Shown here piece by piece: positions 5,554-5,591 of a stretch of 5,591 nucleotides of DNA (positions within the stretch are counted from its first letter, which is position 1; each line of letters starts with the position of its first letter). The stretch is from contig JAISKR010000365.1 of assembly GCA_031260845.1 (NCBI GenBank), positions 1 to 5,591 on the forward strand, read 5' to 3'. The stretch comes from Bacteroidales bacterium. GTDB lineage: Bacteria > Bacteroidota > Bacteroidia > Bacteroidales > UBA4181. Position numbers and translations under genes: made by a program. The notes below the pieces were generated by a model. That model made no database searches, was not told the origin of the DNA, and saw nothing but the letters and a program-made list of their open reading frames with translations.

Positions 5554-5591
5554 ATGAGTACCACACCAACAATCCAGGGCAAAGATAAGTA
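5554..5591 (+). CDS. Start of a + strand gene, 3' end outside the window
   Basis: ATG at 5554 opens a frame that stays open for 12 codons (MSTTPTIQGKDK) to the right edge. The preceding bases hold a possible -7 element and no other plausible start. The fragment is too short for any family assignment, and no signal peptide is seen in it. It would be divergent from ftsX, with 152 nt between the two start codons. Confidence 0.4.
   Translation, partial: MSTTPTIQGKDK

Noticed and set aside
1..5591. CRISPR arrays, tRNA or rRNA genes, and insertion-sequence ends
   Set aside because: I looked for regularly spaced repeats, cloverleaf-like segments and transposase motifs and saw none in either strand.

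Overview
The window looks like a chromosomal segment from a member of the Bacteroidota, most likely the order Bacteroidales. Three things point there. The promoter-like sites follow the TTTG / TAnnTTTG pattern of the Bacteroidetes primary sigma factor, and start codons lack strong GGAGG sites. A small protein of the Bacteroidetes-typical DUF3098 type follows ftsX. Lysyl-tRNA synthetase has the long, C-terminally extended form. The genus cannot be named from this sequence.

Layout. On the + strand, 1-1135 carries the 3' part of a Gate-domain (nucleoside recognition) membrane protein, followed 11 nt later by a 133-residue soluble protein I do not recognise. From 1198 to 1835 lies an AT-rich type II toxin-antitoxin module: a good promoter overlaid by palindromes, a 74-residue antitoxin, and a VapC-like PIN-domain toxin whose start overlaps the antitoxin end by 22 nt. 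A stem-loop with a T-tract (1851-1899) closes this strand.

On the - strand, read from right to left, four genes form one tight unit: ftsX (5401-4520), a DUF3098 membrane protein (4487-4218), lysS (4225-2510, overlapping the DUF3098 gene by 8 nt) and a small outer-membrane beta-barrel protein (2492-1914). A near-consensus promoter sits just before ftsX. Its -7 box lies inside a perfect 16-bp palindrome and its -33 element in the first copy of a 19-bp tandem duplication. At the far right, a + strand gene seems to start at 5554 and run off the window, divergent from ftsX.

Working together: the - strand unit combines cell-division and envelope functions (FtsX, DUF3098, outer-membrane barrel) with tRNA charging (LysS), probably co-transcribed. 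The toxin-antitoxin pair is a self-contained module, probably acquired. I see no convincing new multi-gene system. The points most worth following are the palindrome-rich toxin-antitoxin promoter, the unknown gene paired with the Gate-domain protein, and the ftsX control region.
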